This document shows positions 1 through 10,703 of a stretch of DNA of 64,000 nucleotides, piece by piece. Position numbers and translations under genes: made by a program. Every line of letters starts with the position of its first letter. Positions within the stretch are counted from its first letter, which is position 1. Origin of the DNA: Selaginella moellendorffii (taxonomy: Eukaryota; Streptophyta; Lycopodiopsida; Selaginellales; Selaginellaceae); NCBI RefSeq assembly GCF_000143415.4, contig NW_003314261.1:5988822-6052821 (forward strand), in the 5' to 3' direction. Under the pieces are notes generated by a model, which ran no database searches, was not told the DNA's origin, and saw nothing but the letters and a program-made list of their open reading frames with translations.

Positions 1-670
1 ATACCAGGCGTGGCTCAACAAAACCTCGCTCTAAGCCCATGGCTAGAGCACCCAAGGACGGAAGGTGGGGAGAGTACCTAGGTGGCTTGTGTAAGGCCAT
101 GGTGTTCCGAAATGTTGCCCCAAAGGCCCGGACTGTGGAAAGGAAGAGGAGCAGTCCTCTGGGGTAGTGACCAAGGACACAGTCGTGTGGTGAGGAAGTC
201 CTAGAGGACCGTGGGACTTAGTGGTCGGGCCTGTGGGCCTCGATCCAGTGGCAGTGCTGGCAAACACAGCCAAGGGCAGATAGGGACTTAATGGGGACTG
301 ACAGAGGGATATTGGGGAAGGCTGTTCCCCTTGTCGGTGGGCATCCTAAGGATGCTAAGGAGTGGATCTGGGTTGACCACTCATGGATGGTGGGCCCAGT
401 CTTGGAGAGCCAAGATTGTGATGCAAGTGGTATTGGATTACCAGCGTGGCAAAGGTGATTGGGCATGGCTTTAGCATAACAGGCTGCTATGTCAGTGGTA
501 CCTTTGAGTGTCGATCGTGGGATCGGACACATGGAGCACTAGGACCAGGTGCAAAGGTTGAGTGGCATGGATGCCATTCTTGGGGCTAGCAAGTCCCAAG
601 TCCTGGATTGGACTTATGGAGGTTGTGAATGAGACTCCTCCATGTGGTCGGAGGTGTGGTTAAGTGACTA
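1..670 (+). repeat. LTR fragment, hexamer-array LTR family (3' part)
   Basis: This stretch matches 3488-4160 closely in the same orientation and 1283-1960 in reverse complement, starting from the shared ATACCAGGCGTGG. It is the 3' portion of an LTR whose intact end is visible at 4188. The left end lies outside the window. No gene is supported; the ORFs here are chance readings. Confidence 0.7.
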
Positions 671-674
671 GTCG

Positions 675-940
675 CTTACACCGAGATGGAGTCCGAGATG
701 GAGTCCGAGCTGGAGTCCGAGGTGGACCCGAGATGGAGTCCGAGATAGAGTCCGAGCTGGAGTTTGAGATGGACCTGAGATGGAGTCCAAGATGGAGTCC
801 GACATAGAACCAAGACCAAGACTGAGACCAAGACCGAGACTGAGACCAAGACCGAGACCGAGTTCGAGTCAGAATCCGGGACCGAGACCGAGTCCGAGTT
901 CGAGTCCGAGTCCGAGTCCGAGTCCGAATACTAATACAGG
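675..940 (+). repeat. Hexamer minisatellite (GAGATG/GAGTCC, GAGACC)
   Basis: Tandem six-base units begin as alternating GAGATG and GAGTCC, change to GAGACC, then to GAGTCC. The same order of unit types recurs at 2535-3184. The low-complexity ORFs through it (RPRPRP or SESESE type) follow from the period and are not genes. Confidence 0.85.
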
Positions 941-1215
941 CAATTGGGTGAAAGCCCAAAGCGATTGTCCCCCAGGGGGGGTTAGGGGGGGTTCCAAAAG
1001 TATAGTAAGGAGAGTGTGGGGGTTGGAGCCCAGTGGAGCCAGTTTGGCTAGGAAAGGCCAGTTTGTCCCAGGAAGGCCATACCCAACTGTTAGGTGATGG
1101 GATGACCACTGGGAAGTCCAAGACTAGAGTGAATACATACAGACAAGTGGGGTAGCTTGGTGAAGTGTTCAAAAGCATGTAAAGGCCTATAAGTAGCAAC
1201 ATTAATCCCAGTGTG
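941..1215 (+). repeat. LTR fragment downstream of hexamer array
   Basis: Homologous to about 3185-3415. It carries GTGAAAGCCCAAAGCG, the track GGAGCCAGTTTGGC and the AAGTCCAAGACTAGAGTGAA segment. The order here is 3' LTR part, hexamer array, then this block, which suggests that one LTR end was joined to the start of a second LTR. Confidence 0.6.
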
Positions 1216-1254
1216 TGGGATTATAAAGTGAGCATACCCAGATTGAGGAACCAT

Positions 1255-2214
1255 TGTAACCGACTAAATTTTCCATTCTACTTTAGTCACTTAACCACAC
1301 CTCCGACCATTTGGAGGAGTCTCATTCACAACCACCATAAGTCCAATTTAGGACTTGGGACTTGCTTGCATCGAGAACGGCATCCCTGCCACTCAACCTT
1401 TGCACTTGGTCCAAGTGCTCCACATGTCCGATCCCATGACCGACACTCAAAGGTACCATCGACATAGCAGCCTGTTACGCTAAAGCCATGCCCAATCACC
1501 TTTGCCACACTGATGGTCCAATACCACTTGCATCACAGTCTTGTCTCTCCAAGACTGGGCCAACCATCCATGAGTGGTCATCCCAAATCCACTCCTTAGC
1601 ATCCTTAAGATGCCCACCAACAAGGGGAACAGCCTTCCCCAATATCCTTCTTTCAGTCCCCACCAAGTCCCGTCCTACCTATAGCCGTGTTCACCAACAT
1701 TGCCACTGGGTCAAGGCCCACAAGCCCGACCACTAAGTCCCAATGTCCTTTGGGACTTCCTCACCATGTGACTGTATCCTTAGTCACTACACTAGAGGTT
1801 TGCTCCTCTTCCTTTCCACCGTCTGGGACTTTGGGGCAACATTTCAAAACACCGTGGCCTTATGCGAACCACCTAGGTATTCTCCCTACCTTCTGCCTTT
1901 GGGTGCTCTAGCCATGGGCTTAGAGTGAGGTTTTGTTGAGCCACGCCAGGTATCCAAATAGGTAGTGCCACCCACACTTGGACTGGGAGCATCGACCATT
2001 CGATCTCCCAGGGGAACTAGAGCCAACTCTTGAAAACTTCACCAAGCTACCCCACTTGTCTGTCCATATTCACTTTAGTCTTGGACTTCCCAATGGTTAT
2101 CCCATCACCCAATAGCTAGGTATGGCCGTTCCTAGCGAAACTGGCTCCACTGGGCTCCAAGCCCCACACTCTCCCTACTATACTTTTGGAACCCCCTACA
2201 GCAAACCCCCCCCC
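1255..2214 (-). repeat. Inverted LTR copy
   Basis: Reverse complement of about 3240-4188. Read on the minus strand it ends in TTAGTCGGTTACA at 1255, matching the LTR end TTAGTCGCTTACA at 4188. Together with 2216-2310 it is the left arm of a head-to-head inverted repeat. Confidence 0.75.
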
Positions 2215-2215
2215 C

Positions 2216-2310
2216 CCATCTCCATCTCGGATCCATCTTGGACTCCATCTCGGATCCATCTTGGACTCCGTCTCGGACTCCGTCTCGGACTCCATCTCAG
2301 TGTGAGACAC
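2216..2310 (-). repeat. Hexamer array, inverted and short
   Basis: Units of CTCGGA and CATCTC/CATCTT are the complement of the GAGTCC/GAGATG array. At about 95 bp it is far shorter than the facing array at 2535-3184, so the two arms have changed length independently. Confidence 0.8.
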
Positions 2311-2530
2311 AAAATCCCTAGGCCCCAAAGTGGAGCTGGAAGGGCGCCACATGGTAGTGGCCGAAGCGAGAGCCAAACGAGCGTAACACGTTTGGACCAA
2401 AAGCTCCGACTTGAAAAGTCAAGAGCGGGAGTGGAACTCCCAACGAAGTGCTCGAGGAACGAGCACGAAGCGAGCAAAAGGCGAGGCTCCAAAAAGGGAC
2501 CCAAAAGGACCAACACATGACACGTGGGAG
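2311..2530. other. Spacer between inverted LTR arms
   Basis: About 220 bp of non-repetitive sequence between the two facing hexamer arrays. It contains GAGCACGAAGCGAGCAAAAG and similar GA-rich text. I see no gene, PBS or RNA in it. Confidence 0.5.
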
Positions 2531-2534
2531 TGTC

Positions 2535-3045
2535 CGAGATGGATTCGACTTAGAGTCCGAAGTGGAGTCCGAGATGGACTCGAGTTGGAGTCCAAAGTGG
2601 AGTCCGAGATGGACCCGAGTTGGAGTCCGAAGTGGAGTCCAAGATGGACCCGAGATGGAGTCCGAGATGGAGTCCGAAGTGGAGTCTGAGGTGGACCCGA
2701 GATGGACCCGAGTTGGAGTCCGAAGTGGAGTCCGAGATGGAGTCCGAGATGGAGTCCGAGTTGGAGTCCGAGGTGGACCCGAGATGGACCCGAGTTGGAG
2801 TCCGAAGTGGAGTCCGAGATGGACCCGAGATGGAGTCCGAGATGGAGTCCGAGATGGAGTCTGAGGTGGACCCGAGATGGACCCGAAATGGAGTCCGAGA
2901 TGGAGTCCGAGATGGACCCGAGATGGAGTCCGAGATGGAGTCCAAGATGGACCCGAGATGGACCCGAGATGGAGTCCGAGATGGAGTCCGAGATGGAGTC
3001 CGAGATGGAGTCCGAAGTCAAGACCGAGACCGGGACCGAGACCGG

Positions 3046-3082
<37 letters not shown>

Positions 3083-3184
3083 GCCGAGGCCGAGACCGAG
3101 CCCGAGCCCGAGTCCGAGTCCGAATCCGAGTCTGAGTCCGAGTCCGAGTCCGAGTTCGAGTCCGAGTCCGAGTTCGAGTCCGGA
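2535..3184 (+). repeat. Long hexamer minisatellite in LTR
   Basis: About 650 bp of six-base units. The first 470 bp use GAGATG, GAGTCC, GAAGTG and GACCC-type units in a near 12-bp higher-order period. Then comes a block of GAGACC (about 3005-3095) and a block of GAGTCC (about 3100-3180). All frames stay open because the period is divisible by three, so the overlapping long ORFs are artefacts. Confidence 0.9.
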
Positions 3185-4188
3185 GCCTGAGAGGGTGAAA
3201 GCCCAAAGCGTTCGTCTCCCAGACCCTGGGGGGTTTGGTGAGACCCAAAAGTATAGTAGGGGGGAGGACTGCAGTGGAGCCAGTTTGGCCAGGAAAGGCC
3301 AGTTTGGCCCAGGAAGGCCAGACCCAGTGTTGGGTGATGAACTGACCACTAGGAAGTCCAAGACTAGAGTGAATACGGACCGACAAGCGGGGTAGCTTGG
3401 TGAAGTGTTCAAGGGCCGGCTCTAGTTCCCCCGGGAGATCGACTGGCCGATGCTCCCAGTCCAAGTGTGGGTGGCACTACCTACTTGGATACCAGGCGTG
3501 GCTCAACGGAACCTCGCTCTAAGCCCATGGCTAGAGCACCTAAAGGCGAAAGGCGGGGAGAGTACCCAGGTGGCTCGCGTAAGGCCACGGTGTTCCGAAA
3601 TGTTGTCCCAAAGGCCCAGACTGTGGAAAGGAAGAGGAGCAGTCTTCTGGGGTAGTGACCAAGGACACAGTCGTGTGGTGAGGAAGTCCCAGAGGACCGT
3701 GGGACTTAGTGGTCAGGCCTGTGGGCCTGGATCAAGTGGCAGTGTTGGCAAACATAGCCATGGACAGAAAAGGGACTTGGTAGGAACTGACAAAGGGACT
3801 TTGGTGAAGGCTAATCCCCAGGTCTGTGGGCATCCTAAGGATGCTAAGGAGTGGATCTAGGATGACCACTCATGGACGGATGGCCCAGTCTTGGAGAGAC
3901 GGGATTGTGATGCAAGTGGTATTGGACCACTAGTGCGGCAAAGGTGAATGGGCATGGCCTTAGCGTAACGGGCCGATATGTCAGTGGTACCTTTGGGTGT
4001 CGGTCTTGGGACCGGACACGTGGAGCACTTGGACCAGGTGCAAGTGTTGAGTGGCATGGATGCCATTCTTGGGGCTAGCAAGTCCCAAGTCCTGAATTGG
4101 ACTTATGGAGGTTGTGAATGAGACTCCTCCAAGTGGTCGGAGGTGTGGTTAAGTGACTAAAGTAGAATGGAAAAATTAGTCGCTTACA
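3185..4188 (+). repeat. LTR 3' region, reference copy of the hexamer-array family
   Basis: Runs from GGGTGAAAGCCCAAAGCG to the LTR end CGCTTACA, directly before a primer-binding site. Homologous blocks at 1-670, 941-1215 and, inverted, at 1255-2214 define the family. Confidence 0.75.
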
Positions 4189-4191
4189 ATT

Positions 4192-4203
4192 TGGTATCGG
4201 AGC
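4192..4203 (+). other. Primer-binding site (Met-tRNA type)
   Basis: TGGTATCGGAGC lies three bases after the LTR end. It differs by one base from TGGTATCAGAGC, the usual plant initiator-Met tRNA complement, which is present intact at 33800. It marks the start of an internal region cut short by the transposon at 4641. Confidence 0.75.
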
Positions 4204-4640
4204 TGTTCCTTAGTCCGACTTTTATTGGTGCTCAAGTATATCACCACTGGTGTTGGCAACAGAAGGTCCAAGAAGTGGGCCTATCCTTGAGGAGTAGCAG
4301 GTCGGGAAGACATGGCTCTCCATTACAGTTCATGTGTGAACTTGTAGACAAGGTGGTGGATAGAAAAGGGGCCAATAATGGAACGACTTTGGGATCTTGG
4401 GAACAGTGCAAGGTTTTCCTCATTGAGTTGAGGAGGTGATCCAGATGAGCGTTTGACCCAGCAAACGGGCTAATGTAGTTGGGGTAAACAACTATAGTTG
4501 GGATCACGGGGAAGATAGAGACTCTAAAAACAATAAAGGAGTCACGAGTTTATCCTCACATGGTTGAGGCTGGTGCTCATAAAGGTGAGACCGGAATGGA
4601 TGACCGTGAGAGGTCAAGTATGGATGAGGACACGAGTCAA
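4204..4640. other. Start of retroelement internal region, no gene
   Basis: About 440 bp between the PBS and the transposon. A 90-residue ORF at 4167-4439 starts inside the LTR and overlaps the PBS, so I do not call it. No gag-like motif is visible. Confidence 0.5.
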
Positions 4641-4662
4641 GCTCTATTTTGTTAAAGTGGGA
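4641..4662 (+). repeat. Left TIR, copy 1
   Basis: GCTCTATTTTGTTAAAGTGG and two more bases, matching the complement of 17924-17945 at 21 of 22 positions. The first G may be part of the flank. Confidence 0.85.
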
Positions 4663-5024
4663 ATTGTCATTATCCCACTTGTAAAATAAGGTTTCCAAAC
4701 CTTTATATAGTATATAAATATAACAAAATTCAACTGCATTGAGGCACATGCCATTTTATTTTAAACAAGGAAATTTCTACTCAATCACTTCTCCTCCCCC
4801 TGCCACTGCTTCACCTCTCTCTTCTCCTTGTCATCGTCGTCCAATTTCTTTCCATCCTTTTAATATTGGCTCAGTTGCTCCAAGTCTAGGTGGAGCCCAA
4901 GTCCCCATTCAATCTTTACTTTCCCATTATTAATAAAACAACTTCGTAGACTTCCAATAACATGCTGTAACACTTCTAGTATAATGCAAATCCTCTCAAA
5001 GAATTGTCTTTTAATATTAATACA

Positions 5025-5046
5025 ATTGCATGGAACACCATGCCAT
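5025..5046. repeat. 22-bp palindrome, first of about 20 in copy 1
   Basis: Consensus arms are ATGGCRTGWGG and the complement CCWCAYGCCAT. Recognisable copies start at 5025, 6102, 6177, 7409, 7600, 7741, 9240, 10517, 10577, 10654, 11451, 12281, 13250, 13865, 13963, 14033, 15879, 15936, 17331, 17384 and 17701, with varying decay. The one at 6177-6198 is a perfect 22-bp palindrome. Most differences are C/T or G/A. None was noticed outside the two transposon copies. Confidence 0.9.
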
Positions 5047-5080
5047 AATAAGTTACATTTTTAAATAAATACATGCCATC

Positions 5081-8000
5081 TCAGACTGTTATTTTTTGCC
5101 TCCAACGCCTATACAATAATCTTGGAATTTCATCACTCTCCACACTATCAGGATTTAAACCCAATAGTAATGCCATCTCTTCTCTAATACGTCCACGCTC
5201 ATGTTCAGTGGTTGAAGAACCCATCCGGTTGAGTAGATTATGGAGATGCGGATAGTGCTTGGCTAGACAATATACATGCCATAAATGATGACTGGTGTCT
5301 GTCCGATCAAATGGCTTCTGATATACCGTTCCATCTGCCATTTGGTTGATTTCTGCAGCCACCTCCTGGACTGGCCGGTTCTCTATCACCATCGCTCCAA
5401 GCCGTTTTGCAAGGTCCCCCAGAACATACGGTTTCTTCTCCCTAGTTTCCATACTGCAAGAGATGGGGTGCACTGCATATGTGTGCGTGTTCGCTGCAGT
5501 TTTAATCGGCGAGTCATCGATGATGAGGATTTCACTTGAGCTAGCAGTCCGGTTCATCACTACAGCCTCTGGCTTGACGAAGATGGGCTTGCTACCCCTC
5601 ACATGGACCATAGTCAAGCAATCCTCCTGCGTTAGGAGAAAGTCAAATGGTAATATTACTCGCGTCTGATCGTGCATCATCTGTAGCAACGTTAATGCAT
5701 TGTGGCGCATCATGGATGTCCAAACTCCCAATTGCAAATTGAACCCGGCCCTCTGTTTTAAGTGTCGCATGGTCATTATTAGATCCCGCAGTTTCTCCCG
5801 TGTGATTAATGTGAATCTGTCTCTTTTGACCAACTTGCGACCGCAGGCTTTGGAGGGTGCAATGACATTCGAGGACGAGCCACGCTCATGGGAGAAAAGG
5901 ACACCGTTCAGATCAAAAACGATACAGTACCTTCGCCGTGACTCTGAAATGAAATGCGTCAGCATAAAAAATGGTACAAGTCAATTTTACCATCTACAAT
6001 ATTAGCGAATGTTGCTCCCGATGGTCGTTGAGAGGGTTTTGGTCGAGGAAACGTGAAGGGCGGAAATACTCTCCTCTGCAATGTGGGGTCAATTGCATCC
6101 GATGGCGTGTGGGCACATGCCATTTCAGCTGTAGACTCTGGTACAACTGGCTCAACAGTGGCATGGGGTGGTTCCGATGGCGTGTGATCACACGCCATTT
6201 CAGCTGGTGCCTCCGTTGGCAAAGTGGACATGACCGAACAAGCAGCAGGGGCGGTGTAGGGAGGTTCCAACGGCGCGTAGTCAGACGATTGGGCACACGT
6301 TGAGTCCGTTGGAAATGAGGATACGACCGGCTCGGCGGCTGGGGCGGCCTCATGTGGGTCCAATGGCGCCTGGTCACCGTCAGTTGGATACGTGGACAAG
6401 ATTGACTTAGTGGTATGGGCAGCATCAAGTGGAGCGTGGTCAGCTTGCTTGGCGTTGATATGTATAGTAGCCTCCACCAGCTCTGATGACTCTTGCAGCC
6501 AAGTAGAGTCCACTGGCGGATCCATATGCATGTCCAAATATCTCCCTTCGATTGAGATGGTATCCTCCCGTGCTACTAAAAACAAACTCATTAGCACATT
6601 GAATCGACTATACTGTATTTACCATCAACTGCTATTGAGGAACTAGGACCGATATCACTTGGGCGCACTGCTGATTCTGAAGGATTAGACATATGTTTCG
6701 ACCCTTGCTTGGCACTATCCTTCCTCGACACTAAAGGCTAGAGTTTGTAAATTCAACTGAATAATCTCTACTTACCATTTGCTCTGCGACCTACATGGAC
6801 AATGTTAGAAATGGTAAAAGGTTAGGAATGGATGTATTATTATTTACCTGATGGTTTGTCTTGTATGACCTTCCTCCGCCGCTCTTTGGCCACCTCAGGC
6901 TGGCCATCGTCGTCATCATCGTCGTCGTCGTTATTGTGATCGTCACCATTGTGAGGACCATCCAAGTCCTCTTCATCCTCCTCTTCTTCGTCCTCCTCTT
7001 CTTTGTCCTCCTCTTCGTCCTTCTGCTCTTCTTGCTCATTATCTTTCTCTGGCTCCTCATCCCCCTCCTGCATTTCTTCCATAGGCTGCTCAGGCTGGAT
7101 GGCTTGTTCTTCCAGGACCATCTTGGGAAAATCATCTGGCCGAGTCTCCATCTCAAAATACAAGACATCCATAGCCTGTTTTAGTGCGTGACCTAGGACC
7201 GTATCCTCACCCGACTGTCTTAACATGGTTTCTGCACGTTCTTGCACCCTTCGAAGACGACGAGATGAGAAAAACGTGGCCCTGCCTTGAAAAGCTTCCC
7301 TCATCCATTGTACCTCTCCATTGAGATTGGGGAAGGGGAGTCCGCCATAGGAATCTGAGTCATGAGGTGGTGACTGCCTGCTTTCACTCAGCCCTTGATC
7401 TGCAATGAATGGCATGAGCACACACGCCATAACCGCGAGGCATTACCTATCATCTTTTCGTTGCCCTTCTTCCTTTTCGAATCAAACGCCTCTGATCTCG
7501 ACGACTGTCCAACGTGCTTTCGCTTTTTATGACCACTGTCAGTTTGAGCTTGGCTGGTGCTTGCCTGTTTTGCCTTTGAAGAAGTTTCTCCTGCAAGGAA
7601 TGGCATGAGACCACACGCCATTGCAAATATAATTTGTACCTCCTTTTTTCCTATTGCTTTTCTGTTTGTCCTTCTTCGATGCGCCACCAGTGCGCTTTTC
7701 AGTCCTCGTGTCTAAATATTCACAACGATCTATAATCAAAATGGCGTGAGGCCTCACGTGACCTTACCTTGTGCAGGTTGTGAGCTCGGCCCAACATGGG
7801 TATCTTCAATAGTAGCTGTTAACGCCGTTTCAGCATCTGGGGGTGGCCACGCTCCTGCATACAGAGCTTGTGAGATAACATTTAAACTTAAAGTGTGTAC
7901 TCACCAGGTTCACAGAGAAGATACTGTTTTTCTTTGGCAACTGTAATTATATGCTCCATTGAAGTCATCTCTTCAATGGAGTTTGTCACCGCAACACAAG

Positions 8001-10703
8001 GGACACCCTTGAGTAGTGCGGCTCGAAAGAATAGTCCGCCGCAGTTGTACTCGACAACACATTTGCCCTTGGAGTCAGAAGCAGATGACCCACCCGCTAT
8101 TGCGTTGAAGACCCAGCTGAGCATTTCCCATGCTGCACCTGGAGCTTTCTTTGGATTCGAAAGCTCCATAGCCGTCTTCAGTTCCTCAGGCACGGGTAAA
8201 TTGACCTCCCTCAGATCAATTCGATTGGCCTTGTCGAACGAAGCTGGGAAGTCACTCCAGTCCCACTCTGCTGCAGGACCAATAACAAGGGCGAGTGTGA
8301 AGATGCGGACATTCGTCGGTATCTTCTTCTTAGCCATTATCCCATGGATCTCCCGCATCTCCTTGCCTTTCAACCGAGCCTTCACCTCGTTCAAGGCCTT
8401 CCAGAACTTGTGATAGGATTCGGAGTCGTAGATCATATAGTGGACTGAAGATTCCACCTCCGCAAGTCCCACCATTAAGTCAATGATGGAGCTGACTTTG
8501 TCTGCATGAGTGATCTCCTCGTTTGTGAAGTCCATCACACAAAAGATGTTCTTGACCTGCTCATCTCCGCGGGAAACGATGCTCCTCCACCTTTGATCCT
8601 CATCCGAATTCAAGTATACCCGGTAAGGTTCTCGATAGGCCTCTGCTGTGGGGTCGAGTTGTTTCTGAAGCCGGCGGTCGACATCAATCTTAATGAAATT
8701 TGGATACTGATCCAACTTCTCAGCTTTACTTTTCGTGGCATCCCGCAGCAGATCGATGAACTTGGGGGCCCCCTTCACGTACTCGTCGATGTCTTCATTT
8801 GACAACTCCAGCGCTTCCATCATCTCTTGCGTGGTGTCGATGCTCACCCTCTCCATGGCCACTTGCTCGAAGATCCAATCCTTCAATAGCGCACGAGCTC
8901 TCAGAGTCGTGCACAAGTCCTCGTATGTCACAATATGGCCGGGAGTCATTTTGGTCTTGTTGAAGACTACCTCACCACGTAGAAGAGCATTAGCCACTGT
9001 CAGAAGGTCGTCGTCGTCTAGAGACCGCGAGAAACGCAAGGCGTTGAGCTTCAAATCATTGGGCTTCCGACCGTCCTCCACACCCATTGAGTTTGGCAAC
9101 TCCCCGTCATGGTACCTCCTCAACACATCTACCCATTTGTCAAAAACAACTTTTGTCGCGAGTAGAATGTTATGGATGCTGAGTGTGTCATTGACCCCCA
9201 GTGTTTTCGAGAGAAGACTCGAGAATTCCTGCAATGGAAATGGCGTGAGGCCACATGCTATGCCACATGCAACGAGGCTTACCTGCCAGGCGCTAGTTGC
9301 TAGTGCACGTCCTTGTCCTGGTTTTTGTGGCTTCTTCAGTTGAACCCAGAGCTTCCGTGTTCGTGCCAATGTCTCGTGCAGACCCGATTTGTAGCACGTT
9401 TCTTGCTTGACATTCTGCGCGTGGGAGATGTATATGATAGATCGGAGGGGCGAGTTGCCTTTTATCAGGCGGACAACTCTTGTCTTGAAGACTTTCTTCA
9501 CCTCCTCGCCCACCATAATATCCACAACTATCTCTTGCATCGCCAAGCTAGAATGCTGCCCGGAGACGGCATAGAACCGGATGTTCTGATCGTCCAACAC
9601 CTTCCTATTGATCAAGTCTGGAAACCTCGTCTCGCCCTTCATTGTTCGGTAGTAGGGGATCACGTCTGCGATGTCGGGTGTTACTGGACTTGCCAGCATC
9701 TTCTGCTTCAGTTTCTCCACCCACTCATCAGATACTAGCCTGTGGTTGTATTTGCTTTGGATGTCGATACGGCTCACGTCGATTGTATATACATTGTTGG
9801 AATAGTAACAAGTACTATTATCTGCGACGATTTTTGCTGCCTCTTCTTGCTCTTTCTGCTCTTTGCGGCTCTTCTTTTTGGTGGGTGTAGTGTTCGAACC
9901 CGAGGCAATGGCATCACTGAGTAGCTTCTTTTTTGGAGCAGGAGAGTCAGACGTCGGCTTGAGCTTGACCACCCTTTTCTGCTTCGAGGTAGTTTCTAGA
10001 TCGACCCCCTTCCCCTTTGCTTCGCGAACTGGAGTCACTCTCAACGGCTCAATGTTGGAATATAGTTTTTGAACATCGCCGTAGGTGAGGTCCGTGGATT
10101 CCATGTGATCTTCATAGACCCGCAGCGTCTTTGAAATTGTGGGCCTCCTGGACAACCTCTCCCTAGCTCCCTCTAGGAATTCCTCATAGCCGCTGCCCCC
10201 CTCCGGGAAGCCGCTAGGATGTGCAAGGTGGATCTTGAAGGCAGACGCTGTCTCTACCACAAGTGCCAGTCCATATTCTTGCATGGAACTGCATGGAGTG
10301 TCTGTCACTTGGATGAGGATCCCCATGCATTCTTTTCTCCTACCATCTGTGTTGTACAGCCTCAGATCCTCGCCTTCCATCCCGAAAGTCCAACTGGTGA
10401 GCTCCTCCCCCTTCTCTGCATCCACATTGACAGTGGCTGGAAGAAGAACGCAATTCCTCGCCTGTTCAGAAATGCACAACAATTAGAGCTGACAGATGAA
10501 AAGCTAGTAGCTGGAAATAACGTGAGGCCACACGCCATTCACCACTGCATCAGCTGTCTTGAGGCTGCATCCTAAGATGGCGTGAGGCTACACGCCATCT
10601 GTAACCGGACTGCACTCGAGAGCCCAATCGGTGCATGCCAATGTTGCTACTGAATGGCATGTGGCCTCATGCCATTTTCTACTTGGCCTAAAAGACTTAC
10701 CAT
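5081..10703 (-). CDS. Transposon accessory protein: ParB-like domain, acidic linker, FCP1-type HAD phosphatase (copy 1, intact when spliced)
   Basis: Proposed exons on the minus strand: ATG 10703-10701; 10461-9283; 9228-7905; 7854-7768; 7729-7640; 7590-7447; 7399-6848; 6790-6776; 6730-6623; 6575-5991; 5943-5081 (TGA). All junctions are GT-AG and the frame stays open for 1,649 residues starting MARNCVLL. Residues 220-370 look like a ParB/sulfiredoxin-fold domain (VSRIDIQSKYNHR, YAVSGQHSSLAMQ near 300, SHAQNVKQE near 350), after lysine-rich stretches that could be nuclear signals. The exon 7399-6848 carries a long Glu/Asp run. The C-terminal 280 residues resemble FCP1/NIF HAD phosphatases: FDLNGVLF near 1373, VWTS near 1437, LIIDDSPIK near 1505. 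The second Asp of DxDxT is Asn, as in some plant members, so phosphatase activity is uncertain. All introns are phase 1 except the first two. Function is unknown; ParB assignment is by motif only. Confidence 0.75.
7730..7767 (-). other. 38-nt intron containing a palindrome
   Basis: Read on the minus strand it starts GTAAGGTCAC and ends TTATAG. About half of it is the 22-bp palindrome. Removing it keeps the phase-1 frame (CAA G then AT CGT), while retaining it adds 38 nt and breaks the frame. The same segment is present in copy 2 near 42670-42710. Confidence 0.65.
9229..9282 (-). other. 54-nt intron containing a palindrome
   Basis: Donor CAG/GTAAGC and acceptor TTGCAG. Its length is a multiple of three with no stop, so the reading frame is open whether or not it is spliced. 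The palindrome at 9240-9261 ends 10 nt before the intron's last base pair block (TTCCATTGCAG), the same placement as in the other palindrome-bearing introns. Confidence 0.65.
10462..10700 (-). other. First intron, 239 nt, with three palindromes
   Basis: The donor GTAAGTC follows an ATG directly and the acceptor CTGAACAG precedes GCGAGG, so the start codon forms the last three bases of the first exon. Palindromes lie at 10517-10538, 10577-10598 and 10654-10675. This is the only long intron of the gene. The arrangement is the same in copy 2 (ATG at 45648-45646). Confidence 0.6.

Noticed and set aside
660-3464. Many long ORFs with SESESE, RPRPRP or MESEME protein text
   Set aside because: They run through hexamer arrays whose period is a multiple of three, so all frames stay open. 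No gene is needed to explain them.
6861-7184. Plus-strand hydrophobic ORF (IVVIIVVVVIVIV, LLFFVLLF) as a membrane protein
   Set aside because: It is the complement of the Glu/Asp-rich exon of the ParB-HAD gene, whose spliced frame is open in the other direction.
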